This document shows positions 18,539 through 26,375 of a stretch of 64,000 bases of DNA, piece by piece (the first letter of the stretch is position 1; the number at the start of each line of letters is the position of its first letter). Under the pieces are notes generated by a model. That model was not told where the DNA came from. It saw only the letters and a list, made by a program, of their open reading frames with translations, and did not search any database. Source of the DNA: Ruminococcus flavefaciens (GTDB lineage: Bacteria > Bacillota > Clostridia > Oscillospirales > Ruminococcaceae); contig SVNH01000005.1 of assembly GCA_015067005.1 (NCBI GenBank), positions 62,001 through 126,000 on the forward strand, read 5' to 3'. The position numbers and the translations under genes are program-made.

Positions 18539-18784
18539 TTACTTCACCAGCCTTGACCTTACCTCTGTATCAAAGAATCGACAGACAGTATCAGGAGATA
18601 CAGAGAAGAACTCCTTATCTATCGTAACACATACGCCCTGCTGACATTTACCCATACAAAAGCTGCCGCAGAGCTCGATGTCGTTTTCAAGCTGTTCGTC
18701 AGCTATCAGCTGCTGAAGCTTCTCAACTACTATCCTTGAACCCTTGATATGGCAGGACGAGCCTATGCATATTGTGATTTTCAT
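18539..18784 (-). CDS. Thioredoxin-like [2Fe-2S] ferredoxin
   Basis: A protein of 81 residues of the small thioredoxin-like ferredoxin family: CIGSSCHIKG near the start and CGSFCMGKCQQG near residue 40 supply the cluster cysteines. It ends directly before hydS (adjacent bases) and overlaps the kinase-like gene by 4 bases. It probably passes electrons to or from the HydS sensor, much as the NuoE-like subunit does in HydABC. Confidence 0.85.
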   Translation of the reverse strand: MKITICIGSSCHIKGSRIVVEKLQQLIADEQLENDIELCGSFCMGKCQQGVCVTIDKEFFSVSPDTVCRFFDTEVRSRLVK

Positions 18785-19542
18785 ATTTTACCTCCATTAC
18801 TGCTGACCAGACTATGCACATGGTCGAGCAGGAATTGTCTTTTATTTCCGAAATAACCTGCTGAAAGAGATATTGATGCAAACGGGAGCCATTTTACTAT
18901 TTCCTCAGAGGCTATGGAATATTTGTCATAAACCGTATCGAGGTAGTATCTTACTGCCTGATTGTTTCCGTCTGCAAGGAGAGATATGCAGGTCGCGGCG
19001 TGACCGTAACAGACATCCCCCTGAGACGCATATTCCCAGTCGATGATATACGGCGTTCCGTCTCTTGTAATGACTATATTCTGCGGTGTAAGTTCTCCGT
19101 GAAGGAGTTCGTCCTTCTGCGGAAGTGAATCCAGAAGAGCGGTAAGTTCATTCAGCTCTTGCTCACTAAGCTCGCATTTTTCGAGCCTGTCTGAGATAAA
19201 CTCCTTCAAAAGCCTGATCGAAGCCTTCTTCTGGGAAATACTATACTGCAAATCAGCTATTATCTCTGAAAACTCCTCGCATTTTTCAGGGGAGGTGTTT
19301 ATCATATCCGCAAGAGATCTGCCGGATATATATTCAAAAACAATAGCAGTTTTTCCGTTGATCTCAGCTACCTGCCGGACCTTCGGAACATTCAGCCCGA
19401 TTGAACGCATAAGAGACTGGATATAAGCTTCACGGTATATCTCAGGCTGAGAATACCCGTTTTCAAATACCTTTACAGAACAGCTTCCGTCGCGGTAAAT
19501 GGTCTTATTGTTTCTTACAGCGATTATACGGTCGAGATTCAT
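18781..19542 (-). CDS. APH/choline-kinase-fold protein of the HydS operon
   Basis: A protein of about 253 residues with the aminoglycoside phosphotransferase/choline kinase fold. FEYISGRSL is the hinge region, HGELTPQNIV the catalytic loop and IIDWEYAS the metal-binding Asp. The catalytic Asp of the usual HGD motif is Glu here, so activity is uncertain. The ATG at 19542 is preferred over the one at 19548 because GAGG sits 7 bases before it. First gene of the hydS operon. The substrate is unknown; a small molecule or a regulatory role is equally possible. Confidence 0.75.
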   Translation of the reverse strand: MNLDRIIAVRNNKTIYRDGSCSVKVFENGYSQPEIYREAYIQSLMRSIGLNVPKVRQVAEINGKTAIVFEYISGRSLADMINTSPEKCEEFSEIIADLQYSISQKKASIRLLKEFISDRLEKCELSEQELNELTALLDSLPQKDELLHGELTPQNIVITRDGTPYIIDWEYASQGDVCYGHAATCISLLADGNNQAVRYYLDTVYDKYSIASEEIVKWLPFASISLSAGYFGNKRQFLLDHVHSLVSSNGGKI

Positions 19543-19587
19543 TGACATTCCTCGCTTTCCATGTATCAGTCATAAAGCATCACATCT

Positions 19588-19605
19588 TTGTTATTTTTTT
19601 AACAT
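19588..19605. promoter_or_regulatory. Rex-like operator 2 in the hydS-operon leader
   Basis: TTGTTATTTTTTTAACAT matches 12 of 14 defined positions of the clostridial Rex consensus TTGTTAANNNNTTAACAA. It lies in the predicted 5' leader. The centre is a T run, so chance matching in AT-rich DNA is possible. Confidence 0.4.
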
Positions 19606-19625
19606 CCATATTCATATGTTAACCT

Positions 19626-19643
19626 TTGTTAATATTATATCAA
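19626..19643. promoter_or_regulatory. Rex-like operator 1 overlapping the hydS-operon -10 box
   Basis: TTGTTAATATTATATCAA also matches 12 of 14 positions of the Rex consensus and covers the -10 hexamer (19634-19639), a repressor-compatible place. Its centre lies 38 bases from that of the second site. Rex represses fermentation and hydrogenase genes when NADH/NAD+ is low. Confidence 0.4.
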
Positions 19644-19678
19644 GGAAATGCTCACATTGGAATAACCAAAAAAGTATA
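19634..19678 (-). promoter_or_regulatory. Promoter and shared LysR-type element of the hydS operon
   Basis: On the minus strand a perfect TATAAT (19634-19639) has a 17-base spacer to a poor -35 (TTCCAA, 19657-19662). The element TATACTTTTTTGGTTATTC (19660-19678) is 18/19 identical to the one ahead of nfnA and has identical spacing to the -10. A left arm ATAAC a little upstream completes a dyad 2 bases longer than in the nfnA copy. Confidence 0.65.
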
Positions 19679-19726
19679 TCTATGTTATCATTATTGATAT
19701 GTATGTATTCAATTTATGAATACAGC

Positions 19727-19755
19727 AAAAAAATAAGAGCGGCATATGCCGCTCT
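19727..19755 (-). terminator. Terminator after LysR regulator 2
   Basis: A 20-base perfect palindrome AGAGCGGCATATGCCGCTCT (19736-19755) is followed on the minus strand by TTATTTTTTT. It separates the LysR gene at 19805 from the hydS-operon promoter. Confidence 0.9.
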
Positions 19756-19804
19756 GAGAGTATGGGAATCAATGTTAATTTATTAATATCACTTGTTTAC
19801 AGCC

Positions 19805-20725
19805 TTAAAGGTATCTGCGCTTTGATTTGCAGAGCTCAGTAATGAAAAGATTGTCGAGATCCGAAAGATTATAGTCATTCCGATAAATCAGTACATCCTT
19901 ATATACCTTATCATTGTCGGGACATTCGCGCTGAACAAGTCCGAAGCGTTCTATTGTTCTGTCAGTGATAGGGGATACCCACATGAATGTTTCGTTATTC
20001 TCCGAGAGCAATTCAAACTGACTTCCTCTTTCAAAAACAAATATGCGCCTTTTTATAGTATCTGCGAGTTCCTCATGCATTACTTCCGATAATGAAAGCG
20101 AAGGAACATATGGGTCGGCATGAGCTATTTCAATATAATCTGAAAGATCGCTGAAATGTATCTCATCAAGACCTGCAAGCGGACATTTTTTTCCCATTAT
20201 AAGTACATATCTGAATTCAGAAACTACCTCGTAATGAAGTCCCTTATCATCGAAGAGTGTCTTGAAGTACTTATCATAATTTGCAGCGTATCGCACTATT
20301 CCGAGTTTATATTCCGAGGAGAGGACATTTTTTATGGCAAGCGAAGAATTAGTCTCCTTGTAAAAAACCTCCGTCTCTTCTTTGCCGATGAGATTGGAAA
20401 AATTTACAAATGCGTCTGAGATATATGTAGCTCTTGGAGTACAGACAGAAAACTTGCGCTTCTGCTTTTTGCCTTCACGGTATATTTTTTCAACATCGCT
20501 TATCTGAGAAAGTATCCGTTTAGCATAGCCGATAAATTCATCGCCTTCAGGAGTCAGCGTCATACCTTTACGTGTACGCTCAAATATAGTTATACCGAGA
20601 TCTGCTTCGAGCTCCTTTATTGAACGGCTGAGATTCGGCTGTGCAATGATAAGCAGCTCTGACGCCTTATTGATAGAACCTGTGTTGGCAACTTCCACAG
20701 CATATTTCATATGAAGTACATTCAC
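19805..20725 (-). CDS. LysR-family transcriptional regulator 2
   Basis: A protein of 306 residues starting at GTG (20725), supported by GGAGGG six bases upstream and by the family-typical start MNVLHMKYAVEV. The helix-turn-helix lies in residues 1-60 (INKASELLIIAQPNLSRSI). It is clearly similar to regulator 1 at 14747. It is monocistronic with its own promoter and terminator and sits just upstream of the hydS operon, so it is a candidate for binding the shared element at 13760 and 19660. Confidence 0.9.
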   Translation of the reverse strand: MNVLHMKYAVEVANTGSINKASELLIIAQPNLSRSIKELEADLGITIFERTRKGMTLTPEGDEFIGYAKRILSQISDVEKIYREGKKQKRKFSVCTPRATYISDAFVNFSNLIGKEETEVFYKETNSSLAIKNVLSSEYKLGIVRYAANYDKYFKTLFDDKGLHYEVVSEFRYVLIMGKKCPLAGLDEIHFSDLSDYIEIAHADPYVPSLSLSEVMHEELADTIKRRIFVFERGSQFELLSENNETFMWVSPITDRTIERFGLVQRECPDNDKVYKDVLIYRNDYNLSDLDNLFITELCKSKRRYL

Positions 20726-20755
20726 AGTGATCCCTCCGAATAATATATTGTAAGT

Positions 20756-20784
20756 ATTATAACACAGATTTCAAGAAATAGCAA
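20756..20784 (-). promoter_or_regulatory. Promoter of LysR regulator 2
   Basis: Minus strand: TTGCTA (20779-20784), a 17-base spacer and a perfect TATAAT (20756-20761), about 30 bases before the GTG start. Confidence 0.65.
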
Positions 20785-20944
20785 CAGACAATGAAAAGAA
20801 AACTATGTATAGATAAACAAATATCTTAGAAAAACCTCCGCGATTTCTCTTGGCTGCTTTGCATAAGGTTGCTTTTCAAAAGTCAGGTATCTGATTGGGA
20901 TCTAAAGTTTTATCAGTTTATGTCCGAGCTGTACTTGCATTTTG

Positions 20945-21895
20945 CTATGAAAACACAGCTGCTTTATTGAGCGGCGGCTCGCATTCATGAATGTTAGTAA
21001 TATTAAGCAGAGGAATATCAATGTCCTGAGTTTCGTGATGCTGGACTGTCACTTCAGCCGTGACTGCTCCCCATATTTCACCTTCCGGAAGGAAGAATCT
21101 GTTATACAGCGCAACAAACCAGCAGAACTGCATATCTGCTTCACAGCAGGTCATAATGAATCTTCCGACAGCAAATACATTGTTCGGAAGCTCGGGGCGT
21201 GAAGCTATCATTGCTTTGAATTTTACAGTTTTACCATCGTACTTCTTAGCGTCATTCATAATATCGCTGTACCATATTGCATAATCATCGTCTTTGATAA
21301 CAATAGTGGGGGACTCGATATTGAACGGCAATGGATCCTCAATATCGTCAGCGATCATCATTCCGTTATCGGCTTCATAGTAAATCAGTGATCTTCTGTT
21401 TATTGACCTGATGATTTTATGAAGTTCGTTTACATCAGCCCTGTTTGCATAGCGGTTGAATATCACAACGTCACTAACATTGACTTTATCCACGATAAGG
21501 CTTTTGTAGTTCTGAGCATATATTGAGAACGAAGAAGCATCTGCTATGAATACTGTCTGAAATATCTTCCAGTTTTCAGGTTTGTTCAGCAGTAAGTCGG
21601 TAAGATGCCACATACCGTTATACTCGATTACGATAATATCCGCATCACATTCATCTGCAAGGTTGGTCAATACCTGTTCGTCAAGGTCTGATTTTTCTTC
21701 GAGCACATGGAGAGTAACTCGCTTATCGCTGAACCTTGTGAAATCATATTCCTCAAATCCTTCTTCACACAGAAGAAGCAATATATTATCGTTACTGCCG
21801 AATTTTTCATCTGAGATAGTTTTCTGGATGAACTGCGTCTTTCCGGCTTCAAGGAATCCGAGAAAAAAATAGACGGGTATCACTTTATTGCTCAT
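20945..21895 (-). CDS. CobW/G3E-like P-loop protein with a C-terminal Cys-Cys domain
   Basis: A protein of 316 residues. The N-terminus has a P-loop (GFLEAGKTQF) as in G3E GTPases, but the CxCC metal motif of the neighbouring CobW protein is missing. The C-terminal 110 residues contain the KYDGKTVKFKA and TCCEAD segments, resembling the soluble domain of YcgQ/DUF1980-type proteins linked to zinc uptake. The gene starts 7 bases after the stop of the CobW gene and so belongs to the Fur/Zur-box operon. A metal delivery or sensing role is inferred. Confidence 0.7.
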   Translation of the reverse strand: MSNKVIPVYFFLGFLEAGKTQFIQKTISDEKFGSNDNILLLLCEEGFEEYDFTRFSDKRVTLHVLEEKSDLDEQVLTNLADECDADIIVIEYNGMWHLTDLLLNKPENWKIFQTVFIADASSFSIYAQNYKSLIVDKVNVSDVVIFNRYANRADVNELHKIIRSINRRSLIYYEADNGMMIADDIEDPLPFNIESPTIVIKDDDYAIWYSDIMNDAKKYDGKTVKFKAMIASRPELPNNVFAVGRFIMTCCEADMQFCWFVALYNRFFLPEGEIWGAVTAEVTVQHHETQDIDIPLLNITNIHECEPPLNKAAVFS

Positions 21896-21902
21896 ATATT
21901 AT

Positions 21903-23012
21903 TTATGCAGTTACAAGGCAGCTTTCGAGTTTTTTCAGTATATCTGCCTTTTTATAGCCTTTTCCTATGAACACGAGCTGATTGATACGGTCGCCGTACT
22001 TATCATCCCAATCGTCTTTAAGGTCCGGATAGTTTTCAAACATAGCGTCGAGCTCCTCTTGCGGACACGAAGCAAGCCACTCGTTAAGCTCTGTCACGCT
22101 GGCATTTCGTCCAGCCTGTTCAAAGAGCTGTATATGCACATCATCGTCCGCAAACCAGACATAGCCTTTGGTACGGATAAGCTCACCGGGATATTCGTCA
22201 ACAAAATCCATAAACTTGTCACGGTCAAAGGGGCGTACCTCCTCATAAACAAAAGAAGTTATGCCGTATTCGTCCATACAAGCCTCTTTATCGTTTGGCT
22301 CGTTGGTGTTGAGTGCTCGCTGAATTGAGGATGATGCAAGCACAGCGTGATAGTCAAAATCCTTTCCGTGCAGTATTTTGTCGGTATCGACCTCGCTGTT
22401 TGTGCAGGGGATTATTTCTGCTTCTGACTGTATGTCACGGATAGCCTTTGTGACCTCTTCGATCTGCTCATCATTAAGGAGATCAGTCTTGTTCAGCACG
22501 ATAAGGTTACAGAATTCGATCTGGTCAATGATAAGGTTGATGATGTCGCCCTCTTCGGTATCATTTTCCATTGAAAGTTCGCGGAGGAACTCGCGGTAGA
22601 TACGGTCTGCGTCCACAACTGACACGACTGAACTAATATAAACATTTGTATCGGGGGTGTCCTCAGTGTAGACAACGAATGAAGCTGCTATATTCGAAGG
22701 CTCACTAATTCCGGAAGCTTCAACAAATACAGCTTCGATACCTGGCAGCTTTGAGATACGCTCTATCTCAGCGATGAACTCATCACGGAGTGTGCAGCAG
22801 ATACAGCCGTTCTGAAGCTCGACCATTTCAACGGAGGAAATGCGGTCGCGGTTTTTGTTGAGCAGAGCTGCATCTATGTTGACGCTGCCCATATCATTTA
22901 CGATAAGGGCTATTTTACGCTGTTCCTGTTTGAGAAGGTTCTGCATGAGGGTGGTCTTTCCCGAACCGAGATAACCGGTTATAAGTATTACAGGGATCTT
23001 TTTATTTGACAT
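21903..23012 (-). CDS. CobW-family G3E GTPase, likely zinc metallochaperone
   Basis: A protein of 369 residues: P-loop GYLGSGKTT, metal-binding [10 protein letters not shown] (CxCC, about residue 70), NKTD base-recognition motif and a CobW C-terminal domain. Such proteins move zinc, or in other subfamilies cobalt, to target enzymes. Although the B12 genes are close, the operator here is a Fur/Zur-type box identical to the one ahead of the zinc importer at 43385, so zinc is the better guess. Confidence 0.85.
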   Translation of the reverse strand: MSNKKIPVILITGYLGSGKTTLMQNLLKQEQRKIALIVNDMGSVNIDAALLNKNRDRISSVEMVELQNGCICCTLRDEFIAEIERISKLPGIEAVFVEASGISEPSNIAASFVVYTEDTPDTNVYISSVVSVVDADRIYREFLRELSMENDTEEGDIINLIIDQIEFCNLIVLNKTDLLNDEQIEEVTKAIRDIQSEAEIIPCTNSEVDTDKILHGKDFDYHAVLASSSIQRALNTNEPNDKEACMDEYGITSFVYEEVRPFDRDKFMDFVDEYPGELIRTKGYVWFADDDVHIQLFEQAGRNASVTELNEWLASCPQEELDAMFENYPDLKDDWDDKYGDRINQLVFIGKGYKKADILKKLESCLVTA

Positions 23013-23038
23013 TTTAAGTACTCCTTTAACGCTAAATT

Positions 23039-23057
23039 GAAAATGATAATCATTTTC
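23039..23057 (-). promoter_or_regulatory. Fur/Zur-type operator of the CobW operon
   Basis: Minus-strand GAAAATGATTATCATTTTC, a 19-base near-perfect palindrome of the Fur-family type. It is identical to 43385-43403 and is placed 8 bases after the -10 box in both promoters. Confidence 0.85.
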
Positions 23058-23065
23058 AATTTATA

Positions 23066-23094
23066 ATTATATCTGCAAGAGTATAGTTTGTCAA
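23066..23094 (-). promoter_or_regulatory. Promoter of the CobW operon
   Basis: Consensus on the minus strand: TTGACA (23089-23094), 17-base spacer, TATAAT (23066-23071). Such a strong promoter needs the adjacent repressor site for control. Confidence 0.9.
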
Positions 23095-23127
23095 TAAAAG
23101 AACCATATTTTTCAAACATTAAACATA

Positions 23128-24213
23128 TTACGTGCGCGACTTATACGCTTCAAATAAGCGTTTATTTCCGATGTTCATCGTACCGAAGCTGTCAGGACAG
23201 CATATGACTTCGCCGCATCTTTTCATTATTTCCAGAGCTTTCCGGACACTTTCGTCGCTTATCGGTTCAAACGCTTTTTCAATGACAAGTTCTGACGCAA
23301 GACTCTTTGCAACAGGGTACTCAATATCGTTTTCGTGTATAATACCTGCGGCAAATGCTATGCCCTGACGCTGCAAACGCCGGTAAGTATCAATACCGCT
23401 GCCGCCGCCGGCAATAACGAATATCTGAGGCGCTCCTGTGACTTTAGCAGCCTCTGCTGTACCGAATTCAGGCAGGAATGAGCCGCTTGTAATATCGTAC
23501 AATTCACTGACGTAATCGCCTTTGAATATCTCCTCGGGAGTTCCGATCCTGTCAGCCTTATTATTTTTTATGCAGAGTATCTTATCGGAAAATCGCTGTG
23601 CGAGATCAAGTTCGTGAAGAGTCTGTACAACTGTGATATTTCTGCTTCGCACAAGCTCTCGAAGAATACTTAGCAGGCGCAGCTTATTATTTATGTCGAG
23701 AAAGGAAGTCGGCTCGTCAAGTATGAGGACATCCGGCTGCTGTGCAATAGCCCGCGCGAGCATTACCGTCTGGCGCTGACCGTCGCTTATACAGCGTATA
23801 TCCGTATCTGAAAGATATGTCACTCCGGTGAGCTCCATTGCTTCCTGAACGATATTTCTATCGTTCTCAGCAAGGATACCAAGTCTTCCGGTATATGGGT
23901 ACCGACCTGTTGAGACAACGTCCTCGCAGGTCATCTTTTCTGCGGTGATTCGCTCAGTCAGGCACACTGAGAGCTTCTGTGCGATGTCATGTGCGCTCAT
24001 TGCTGATATGTCAGTACCGGCTATACTGACTGTACCGGAAATGAAAGGCAGCTGTGCGGCAATGCTTTTCAGTATAGTTGATTTGCCGGCACCGTTCGGA
24101 CCGATAATTGTAAGTATCTCGCCTCTGCTGACTTCAAATTCAAGGCCGCTCACAATTACTTTCTTCCCGTAGCCAACAGACAGTTTCTTTGAACTCAGAA
24201 TAGTACCGCTCAT
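23128..24213 (-). CDS. ABC transporter ATPase (FecE/BtuD type) with C-terminal extension
   Basis: A protein of 361 residues. The first 250 form an ABC ATPase: Walker A GPNGAGKST, signature ISDGQRQ and Walker B VLILDEP. The remaining 105 residues begin with FVIAGGGSGIDTYRR and end near CCPDSFGTMN. Such an extension is absent from typical FecE/BtuD proteins (about 260 residues); its role is unknown and it may sense a ligand. Last gene of the riboswitch-controlled operon, directly after the permease gene. Confidence 0.85.
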   Translation of the reverse strand: MSGTILSSKKLSVGYGKKVIVSGLEFEVSRGEILTIIGPNGAGKSTILKSIAAQLPFISGTVSIAGTDISAMSAHDIAQKLSVCLTERITAEKMTCEDVVSTGRYPYTGRLGILAENDRNIVQEAMELTGVTYLSDTDIRCISDGQRQTVMLARAIAQQPDVLILDEPTSFLDINNKLRLLSILRELVRSRNITVVQTLHELDLAQRFSDKILCIKNNKADRIGTPEEIFKGDYVSELYDITSGSFLPEFGTAEAAKVTGAPQIFVIAGGGSGIDTYRRLQRQGIAFAAGIIHENDIEYPVAKSLASELVIEKAFEPISDESVRKALEIMKRCGEVICCPDSFGTMNIGNKRLFEAYKSRT

Positions 24214-25236
24214 TCACGCACTTCCTTTCTGATTCCTGCGGCTGAGCATTGCCATAATGACAACAGGTGCTCCGAATACAGCTGTGACAGTGCTTATGCT
24301 GATTTCGACAGGGGCAAAGAGCATACGCGCGATAAGGTCGCAGCCGAGACAGAATACTGCTCCTCCAATAAATGAAGCGGGAATAATTATGATAGGCTTT
24401 GCAGTTCCGAATGCGTTCTTAACAAGGTGAGGAACGGCTATGCCAACAAATGAAACAGGTCCTGCAAAAGCCGTAACACAGGCAGAAAGTATACTTGAAA
24501 GAAGTATCAGTGCTGTGCGGAAGAGTTTAATGTTCACGCCCATATTCTTAGCGTAGTTCTCGCCGAGCTGATAGGCACTCATGGGCTTTGAGAGCATAAA
24601 TGCTGCCGCAGAAGCTGCAATTACGATCACTGCGATGACCTTTACGTTGTCCATGCTGATACCGGAAAAGCTTCCCATAGACCAGTTGTGGAGGTTGACA
24701 ATGTTCGCATCATCTGCAAAGGTGACAGCAAGCTCGGTCAGAGCTGAGCAAATGTAGCCTATCATCACTCCGGCGATTATAAGCTGTGCCATATTCTTCA
24801 CCTTACCGGAAAGCAGGAGTATAGCGACCATTGAGATCATAGAGCCGACAAAAGCGGCTCCTACCATTTCTGCTGAATTCATCAGTATCCCGTATTTCAT
24901 AGTGAACATCATCGAAAGTGCGACAGTCAGCTTTGCACCGGAGGATATTCCAAGAACGTAAGGTCCGGCTATCGGATTGTTGAAGTAACTCTGAAGCAGA
25001 AATCCGGACACTGAAAGCGCTCCGCCAAGAAGTGCGGCAGCGAGTGTACGAGGCAGACGTATTTCCCTTACTATTGTCTTTGCTGAGCTATTGCTGCTTC
25101 CTGTGAATGCTCCGATAACGTCATTCAGTGAAAGCTTTGCGCTTCCCACAGCAAGTTCAAGGATTAAGAAAACTGCCGCAAGCAGTAAAAGCACAATAAA
25201 ACAGATCATCCAGCGAATAACTCTTTTTCTGTTCAT
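24214..25236 (-). CDS. FecCD-family ABC permease (corrinoid/siderophore type)
   Basis: A protein of 340 residues with about ten hydrophobic segments and the FecCD features GGALSVSGFLLQSYFNNPIAGPYVLGIS (motif at about 75-102) and FAGPVSFVGIAVPHLV near residue 265. It is the membrane channel of a type II importer for corrinoids, heme or iron chelates. The riboswitch upstream of the operon favours a corrinoid or cobalt-tetrapyrrole. Confidence 0.88.
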   Translation of the reverse strand: MNRKRVIRWMICFIVLLLLAAVFLILELAVGSAKLSLNDVIGAFTGSSNSSAKTIVREIRLPRTLAAALLGGALSVSGFLLQSYFNNPIAGPYVLGISSGAKLTVALSMMFTMKYGILMNSAEMVGAAFVGSMISMVAILLLSGKVKNMAQLIIAGVMIGYICSALTELAVTFADDANIVNLHNWSMGSFSGISMDNVKVIAVIVIAASAAAFMLSKPMSAYQLGENYAKNMGVNIKLFRTALILLSSILSACVTAFAGPVSFVGIAVPHLVKNAFGTAKPIIIIPASFIGGAVFCLGCDLIARMLFAPVEISISTVTAVFGAPVVIMAMLSRRNQKGSA

Positions 25237-25244
25237 ATCTTACC

Positions 25245-26375
25245 TCATTTCAGCTTGTGCAGATAAGTCAGCTCTGTACTTTCTGCTTTATCCTTAAAAA
25301 CTGCGTTAAGGTCGCATATCATATCCGCAGCGCCTGTGGTCTGCTGGAACATATTCTGTCCGGTACACCAGACATTGCCCTCTTTGACAGCCTTGAAATC
25401 CGCAAGTATGCTGCTCTTTCCGATAAGCTGGTCTATGCTGTCTATCTCACCGTCAATCGTGCTGTTGTATATGAGTATATCGGCATCGTGAGCCAGCTTG
25501 TAGAATGTCTCGGTCTGAATGTTCATCGTGGACAGTGCATTATCGTCAACATTCAGGTCGGCTGCGGTGAATATATACCTTCCGCCTGCGAGGTCTATCA
25601 TCTTTGCAACGTAGTCCGAAGGCTTCCTTATGTTGAAGTAGCCGTTCGATGTCACATAAAAGAATGCGGCAGTCTTGTGTTCGGAATCAGGTATATCATC
25701 GACTTTCAATTCCTCAAACGCCTTTGTTTTTTCTATGAACAGATTTTCGGCTGTTTCATAGTCTCCCGTGATGAGGCCGTAGAGTTTCATCCACTCCATT
25801 CTTCCGAGAGGGTGAGTCTCATAGCTTGAACGCTCGACCATAACAGGTATGCCGAAGGACTCGATCTGCTCCTTGACCTTTGGTGTGTGGTATATCATGG
25901 TGGATTCAAGAGCGAGCCCGCACTTTTCAGCGACGAGCGTCTCGTAGTCCGGAGAACTGTACTTCCCGATATACTCAATTTTACCGGACTCAACTGCCTC
26001 ACTGATTACAGGAAGGCTCCAGCTATCGGCGTTTGTGGAAGTCATAGTGACATTGCCAAGCTTGCCTATGCTGTCAAACAGATCCATTGAGGATGTCGCA
26101 GCGACGTAAATATTATCGACCGGCTGTTTTATAACAGTCATTCCGGAAGTGTCATCGGGAACGCTTTCATCCTCCGGCACAATGAGGAACTTGTCGCCGT
26201 TTATATCCACGAGAGAGCAGCCATTCTCGCAATAGTCAACGCTGAATTGCTCAGCGTATTTCAGCTCCATGCTGCCCTTGACAGACATATCCGCCGTGTC
26301 TTTTTTCTTCTCACAGCCTGTAACGAACAGCAGACCTGCTGCCGTTACAAGCGAAACCAAACGTATTATCCGCAT
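25245..26375 (-). CDS. Substrate-binding lipoprotein of the FecCD-type importer
   Basis: A protein of 376 residues with a lipoprotein signal peptide ending at FVTGC (about residue 21). The body is a periplasmic-binding-protein-like fold of the BtuF/FhuD class. Its start overlaps the end of the preceding lipoprotein gene by 10 bases. It should deliver the ligand to the adjacent permease. The ligand is inferred from the riboswitch only. Confidence 0.85.
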   Translation of the reverse strand: MRIIRLVSLVTAAGLLFVTGCEKKKDTADMSVKGSMELKYAEQFSVDYCENGCSLVDINGDKFLIVPEDESVPDDTSGMTVIKQPVDNIYVAATSSMDLFDSIGKLGNVTMTSTNADSWSLPVISEAVESGKIEYIGKYSSPDYETLVAEKCGLALESTMIYHTPKVKEQIESFGIPVMVERSSYETHPLGRMEWMKLYGLITGDYETAENLFIEKTKAFEELKVDDIPDSEHKTAAFFYVTSNGYFNIRKPSDYVAKMIDLAGGRYIFTAADLNVDDNALSTMNIQTETFYKLAHDADILIYNSTIDGEIDSIDQLIGKSSILADFKAVKEGNVWCTGQNMFQQTTGAADMICDLNAVFKDKAESTELTYLHKLK

